From: Oidiodendron maius Zn
Taxonomy: Eukaryota > Ascomycota > Leotiomycetes > Myxotrichaceae
Direction of reading: 5' to 3'
Length of the DNA: 64,000 nt
Assembly (NCBI GenBank): GCA_000827325.1
Contig: KN832871.1
Location: 1,798,001-1,862,000, forward strand
In this document: positions 58,772-64,000 of the stretch, in pieces
Numbering within the stretch: the first letter of the stretch is position 1
How the letters are laid out: each line of letters begins with the position of its first letter
Program-made: the position numbers and the translations under genes
Notes under the pieces: model-generated
Database searches by the model: none
Seen by the model: the letters and a program-made list of their open reading frames with translations, nothing else
Told to the model about the DNA's origin: nothing

Positions 58772-59590
58772 ATCTACTTGTAGAAAGCTCCCAAAGTTGG
58801 ATTCTGATAGAAGATTGATACTGCTAATCTCCAATTAGATATGAATTTGTTAGGATGCGGTTTGGTTAAAGAACGGGTTAGGAGTATATTGAGAGAAATC
58901 GAAGCCAGCTCAACAGTTCGATCTTAACGTGTTAGTTTTATTTGAGTGATTTTGTTCACTTTTACATGTTCAAAACGGACTGTAAGTCAACGAAGGGAAA
59001 GAAAAGGTAAAGTGAATTGTAACAGTGATATTAGATCCTAAAGTAGTCACTCTATTGAAATGGTGAGAGGTGTAGATATCTGTTGGCATCAAAAGGCAGG
59101 TGTGTGGTGGATTACAGCTCTCCATTCATTGTAAAATACTTTATGTACAAGACCCATGGATGCAAAATGGGGTGGGGTCGGGGGAAGTAAACTCTGTCTG
59201 ATCTTACAGTTTCGACCTACTACTAGGCGTATACATTTCTAGCAAGGGAGTAGTTGTAATCGTAGGATGATTTCCAAGCTATGTTATATATGGTGGATAA
59301 TAAATCATGAAATGCACTTCGCTGCATTTCGGTCTTATTGATATTTGTGACAACTACTCCTGTCTAAGTGTCATTACTACCCCAAGCCAATAGGTTGCAT
59401 CCAAAGCAACCTCTCAGCTTCGTCTTCACGCCTAAAAACAACAGATTCTTGTAGATTATTCCAGGTTTGTCCATTTTCATAGCTAAAGTACAAAGTGTAA
59501 ACGCTAAACGCCAATACCCATGTGTATCGACCCCAGTCATTTTGAGCTCAATTAGATTGCCATAATACCCATATAATCTGCAAGTTACAA
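58772..59590. other. Gap between mucin-like gene and PAF1
   Basis: Upstream region of the mucin-like gene and 3' end of PAF1 (both minus). A/T-rich, no gene supported. Confidence 0.35.
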
Positions 59591-61029
59591 TCATTCACGG
59601 TCTTCGTCTTGACCCTCTGGCGTCCGTTGTTCACTGTCCACCCCGTTCGCTTCACCATCCCCTTCCTCTGGCTGCTCCTCACTTCCATACGGGTTTTCTC
59701 TGAAGATTTCTCTTGCAGCTACTACATCGTCAGTTGGATCCTCAATTTGAACGTCCAGAAAATCTGCTATTCTCCCGCTTCTATCCTCGTCTGTAAAGCC
59801 GAGCCGGTGCTTGTGGATGTTTTTCGTCCTCTGCGGTCTGATTGCTATCCTCTGAAGAATAGGGTAGTAGTATGCTGCTCTCTGACGAAGACCATCTGAT
59901 CCGTCGTGAAGAGCAATCATCAATTCGTCGTCGTATTTGTCGCTTACTGATCCGACCTGAGATGCGCTCTCATAAGGACGGATCTTCTTGAAGCGGAAAC
60001 ATTTGTCGCCACTAGCATTAGTACTAGGGTAGAGTTCCTCTTCGTTATTCTCGGGATCTAGCACATCGAACTTCCTTTTGAACCTCAATGCGTGTTCAGG
60101 CGTTTCGGCTAGGAAGAATTCGTATTCAATAAAGTCCTCGGGAGCTGGGTTGTGCTCCGGGTCAAGTAAATAAGCTTCTTTGGCCGCATCTTTTATTGCC
60201 TGTTCCTCATCGGTTGGGGGGACTGGTCGAAACAAGCTGTTCTCTAAGCGGATATCATAGGTTGAGCTTGGGGGCACAGGATTCGTCAAAAACTTAATGG
60301 TAATATATCCTCCAGCATCAGGGAATGCATCAAGATCAGGTATAAGTGGATATGATGCCTCAAGCTTGAGGTTTTTGTTCGTGGGGTGCTTCATCGACTT
60401 GCCTTCCTTGAGATTTGACGCGGCGATATCGAAGCTCTTCACAGCCTGGCTCTTGATGTATTGAGGGGATTCCTTGTCAACATTAGCTGCGGGGCGTCTA
60501 AGCTTTTTTCCAGGGCTGTCCGTCAGCGACCGTGGCGTCGCAGGATCGAAACGTGTCTTTGTGGAGTGAGATGAGATGTATTCAGTACGGCGAAGGAAGG
60601 AAACACCAGAGTCAGAGAACTTGGGTTTTCCAAGCGTTGAGAGTGGTCGAAGAAGGGCACGGTCATGTGGGTGAGGTGCCGGCGCATGCAATGGAGCTTG
60701 GATGGCTACAAAGAAGGTTGTCAGATCTTGTGGTGGCTGGACAGAGCCTTTCACTTACAACTCTCATCTCCATCAAAAATCCCAGGCATGCCCACCAAAT
60801 CCAGCGGCATACCCAGCTCAGCATCTGCTTCAATATTAAGCGGCTGATCCCTTGCCAGTCGCGACGCAAAACCTGGGGTGGTGTATTGGCCGCTGGCAAG
60901 GCCGGTATTGGGAATGTCGAGTAGTTTGGGGGGATTTGGAGGAGGCGGCAAGGCATTGGAGTATCGTATTCGCGCGATATAGTCTTGGTGGATCATGCGC
61001 TCGCCCGCCCGCGATGCCGAGGACGCCAT
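59591..61029 (-). CDS. PAF1: RNA polymerase II-associated factor 1
   Basis: Subunit of the PAF1 complex, which travels with Pol II and supports H2B ubiquitination and H3K4/K36 methylation. Model: exons 60759-61029 and 59591-60705, 461 residues; intron 53 bases. Family start: HQDYIARIRYSNALPPPPNP, then DIPNTGLASGQYTTPGFASR and LGMPLDLVGMPGIF. Middle: SFLRRTEYIS, LEASYPLIPDLDAFPDAGGY and FFLAETPEHALRFKRKFDVL. End: an acidic tail (GSEEQPEEGDGEANGVD). The splice site gives DGDESSIQAPLHAP and keeps phase. Confidence 0.94.
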
Positions 61030-62179
61030 CTTGCTGTCGGCAGAGGATGTATTGAGTGATCGTTGAGGGTATTGAGATGGTTAGAATATTTCGAAGTTGT
61101 CGCGCAGTGGCAGACCGTTCTTGGACTAGCGTCCTTTCGCGAGGCTGAACCTCTTCAATGTAGTGGACTCTCAGCCTACCGAGATCGATGGTATATGATA
61201 GTGTCAAGCTCGAAATGCCTGTTTTGATCGATTTGGTGTAGAAGATTATTCGTAGTCTAGGATCGATATAAATCAAAACCGACAGGATATCAATACATTG
61301 CCATTCCGAATAGACGGAGAAGGGCTGAATATCCTATGTGAGGGAGCTACAATAGCTAGTAAAATTCACTGGAGATAACATGGGATGAAAGCAAGTGCAC
61401 CGCCAACTCACAGGGCGCATCACCGCTCAATGCCAAGCCAGCCCACCCTATTTACATTGTGGTGCAGAATAAAGTTGGGCCAAAGATCGCCTGGCCCCAG
61501 AACACAGTTGGCACCACTGAAATGCCAACTTCGCCACACGCTTTGGGGGCCTCCAAAAGAAGGAACTGTACCTGAGTTTATAGCCGAAAACCCAAATAAA
61601 ACACACACTTACGCCATGATGAGATATATACAAGTATTAACAAAGACGAGGTGGCCATCATTCCAGGCTTTGCCACCTCAGATTTTTCTCCCACAATTCC
61701 TCACTCGAGGCATATGAACTATTAGATTTGGGCAAGTTCGCTGGGACTCGAGATAGACATCAGGATTAGATTATTGTAACCAGGCCAAACGACCATTTAT
61801 TGCTGAGGAAAGGCTCCTCAAACTTGAATTTCAAAGTTATTGACGCCATGAAGTGGATATATACACATTTTGGTGGAGAGATGAAAATGGAAGAAAAGGT
61901 CAATTCATTTCGCATCAAAAGTCGAAGCTCTCAGAGGCTTACATATAATGTAAATTGTGAGGCTATTTACCGTATCTATCCATAATAACTGTTGCATCCG
62001 CTCTTACCGCCCCACTCACGTCCAATATAACATGGTGTGCATGGGCGTCATTAAGGGGCAGCTAGGTCCGCCTGCAGGTGCATCCCTCAACACTATGTTA
62101 TACATATGGTACTTGGTACCACAAATTTCACTCATTTGATTTCAAGGAATCCGTCTTGAATCTTCCTATGACGTATGCT
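61030..62179. other. Gene-free gap between PAF1 and RER1
   Basis: 1.15 kb: PAF1 promoter plus the 3' region of RER1. The longest plus frame (61385-61717) has no feature. Nothing else seen. Confidence 0.35.
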
Positions 62180-62945
62180 TCACGAGCTGTTCTTGTTGTA
62201 CTTGGTCTTCCCAAATGAGAAGGGAACATATCGATATTTGATCATGTGTTGGATCTGTCTCCGCACTAGTAGTTTGGTCAGTATCTATTCATATATTTCG
62301 TAGTCGCCATTTTGGACTTACTAGTCAGGGTGAACAAGATCAGCCAGTAGACCACGAGGACTGGCCAGAAGACTGGCACATCGAATATCGAAAAGAAGGT
62401 GCAGACGAAGCCAATGACAATGGCTCGGGTTGCGGAGTACCAGAACTTGAACTCAGGGAGGCGCCGGATGAATGGGCGGAACTCCTCATCCTGCTTAGTT
62501 GGAAGACTGCCAGCTGTACCATCCTCCATTTCATTATCTATGATCTCGTTGCTAGGGTCGAACTTGGGCTGGAGGAAGGCGAGGAAGAGGTTTAGCAGGT
62601 AGATACCCAGAGAGTATGCGACTGTGATCCCAGGCATTAGCTGTGAAGGATGTGTAAGGTCGCGCACCAAAGCATACCAATATACCAGCCTTGCGCCAGT
62701 AATATCCTGATGAAGAACAGCAATAGGAGACCCAGTGTGCTGAACCATCTTTGCGGGACAAAGGGAGTCGACTTATCCAGCCATGCTTGGTATTGCTACA
62801 ATCATATATCATCAGCTATTCAGTCATACATCACTACCTAACTTGAAGAGCGAGAGTTTTGAGATGCGCCACCTACCCGTTGAAACTTTGAAGTCTGCGC
62901 GCTCACAGCGGCAAAAGGGGTCTGCTCAGGCTCGATTGAATCCAT
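62180..62945 (-). CDS. RER1: Golgi-ER retrieval protein Rer1, with an apparent one-base frameshift
   Basis: Four-helix receptor that returns ER membrane proteins from the Golgi in COPI vesicles. Exons: 62877-62945, 62678-62796, 62322-62621 and 62180-62265. Conserved parts are all present: QYQAWLDKSTPF, then RWFSTLGLLLLFFIRILLAQ, LGIYLLNLFLAFLQPKFDPS, EFRPFIRRLPEFKFWY and RRQIQHMIKYRYVPFSFGKT. In the second exon, four A on the plus strand at 62759-62762 (four T in the coding strand) stand where the family pattern needs three. The frame changes between STPF and VPQRW. With three, the protein would be 190 residues, the usual length. All splice sites are otherwise sound. A sequence or assembly error is as likely as a real change. 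Confidence 0.85.
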
Positions 62946-63343
62946 CCCGACCGTCTCTGTGGTCGATTCTCCGATATTGGATCGCAGTGAGAGAGCAGAA
63001 TACAAGATTGGCAGAGTTGGACCAGAAGAGTGGGTGGCGGCACAAATCCTGTTGACTGTCGAGATGCCGTAAATTTGTCTTGGACACCGTCTCCAAAATC
63101 AATCAGGGCGCGCTGGCGTTCTCGCTGTTCCTAGTTTCAGCACGTGACTTGAGACGCGGCCGCACTTCCTGTCATGATATACAGGGGTTGGGGTTCCCTC
63201 GGCTGAAGCTCCCGCTATGACGGGATAGATCAATGTAGAGCCAACTCTGGAATTCTGTCTTCAACATCTTGCGTAGCCGTTTGATTGTTCGGACCACCTC
63301 ATATCTCTTTCCATTCCAGAAGAGCTCACGCCGATATCTTAGC
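62946..63343. promoter_or_regulatory. Divergent gap between RER1 and enoyl-CoA hydratase
   Basis: 398 bases between the two start codons; contains the two upstream regions. No gene seen. Confidence 0.4.
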
Positions 63344-64000
63344 ATGAACACCCTCAGGACTCTGAGGCCGGTTGCCTCGAGATTTGCAAAGCAATCCTCC
63401 CTCCCCACCATTACCCGAAGCTTCTCTGCCACACCTTTTCGATCATACGAATTCATCGAGACCTCACAACCACGCCCAGGTGTGGGACAAGGTAACAGCC
63501 GCATCTCACGAAATCTCTCAATCCCAAACTAACGATACCAGTTACACTCAATCGCCCCAAAGCTCTCAATGCTCTCTGCTCGCCCCTCATTGCCGAACTC
63601 AACCAAGCTCTAGCTGACTTCGATGCCTCCCCCGATGTGCGCGCGATCCTCCTGACCGGCTCTCAGAAGGCCTTTGCCGCAGGCGCAGACATCAAAGAGA
63701 TGGCCCCGCTGACCTTCAGCGAGGCCTATACCACCTCCTTCATCGAATCGTGGTCCTCGCTGACCACAAATGTCAAGAAGCCAATTATTGCAGCGGTATC
63801 CGGGCACGCCCTCGGCGGCGGATGTGAGCTGGCACTGATGTGTGATGTCCTGTACTGCACGGAAACTGCAAACTTCGGCCAACCCGAGATCAAGCTTGGG
63901 ACGATTCCGGGCGCGGGAGGCAGCCAGAGACTAACGAGGGCGATTGGGAAGGCGAGAGCAATGGAATTGATTTTAACCGGGAAGAATTTCACAGGCAGGG
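63344..64000 (+). CDS. Mitochondrial enoyl-CoA hydratase, 3'-truncated by window edge
   Basis: Crotonase-fold enzyme that hydrates 2-enoyl-CoA in beta-oxidation. Model so far: exons 63344-63491 and 63542 to beyond 64000; intron 50 bases (GTAACA, branch CTAAC, CAG). The start [20 protein letters not shown] is a basic, Ser-rich mitochondrial presequence with a likely cleavage near RSFSATPF. Motifs: [24 protein letters not shown] (oxyanion hole), [11 protein letters not shown] with the first catalytic Glu, and [20 protein letters not shown] with the second. The C-terminal part is outside the window. Echs1-like short-chain hydratase is the best fit. Confidence 0.93.

Overview
The window reads as nuclear DNA of a filamentous ascomycete (Pezizomycotina). 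Reasons: about 30 protein genes in 64 kb on both strands; many short introns (mostly 43-120 bases) with GTRAGT-like donors and CTRAY-like branch sites; and a fungal gene set that includes Mmm1 of the ER-mitochondria tether, an inositolphosphorylceramide mannosyltransferase, a GDP-mannose transporter and fungal-type Sac3 and CENP-A. I cannot place it to class from sequence alone. No rRNA, tRNA, CRISPR, plasmid or phage feature was seen.

Layout. 0-12 kb: 3' part of bifunctional purine gene ADE5,7 (cut by the window start), homoserine kinase THR1, CENP-A histone, a derlin, a short-chain dehydrogenase, acireductone dioxygenase, a phosducin-like/TXNDC9 protein and the Golgi GDP-mannose transporter. 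12-20.5 kb: MMM1, a long gene-free stretch, an IPC mannosyltransferase, an RRM protein and a small unrecognised spliced gene. 20.5-30 kb: a mitochondrial PPR protein divergent from DNA polymerase alpha POL1, then GTPase RBG1 and a Spo12-like protein. 30-43.4 kb: a peroxisomal acyl-CoA dehydrogenase, then a block of ribosome and RNA genes: LSG1 divergent from LTV1, SAC3 and CBF5. 43-59 kb is accessory in character: wide gene-poor gaps, a convergent pair of related cysteine-rich single-pass membrane proteins, NTA1 amidase, a second derlin, an unrecognised secreted or membrane protein, a 22-base minisatellite and a mucin-like single-pass protein. 59.5-64 kb: PAF1, RER1 (with an apparent one-base frameshift) and the 5' part of a mitochondrial enoyl-CoA hydratase, cut by the window end.

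How the genes relate. LSG1, LTV1 and CBF5 act in ribosome production, and SAC3 in mRNA export. POL1 and CENP-A serve S-phase DNA and chromatin, and three CGCG elements lie in the POL1 upstream gap. Two derlins, RER1, the GDP-mannose transporter and the IPC mannosyltransferase serve ER/Golgi quality control and glycosylation. I found no clear new multi-gene system. The least explained parts are the paralogous cysteine-rich pair at 45.9-49.3 kb, the orphan proteins at 19.8, 54.8 and 57.3 kb, and several very small exons, one of which carries part of the catalytic cysteine codon of NTA1. All exon structures are my manual models, checked by splice signals, reading phase and family alignment from memory.
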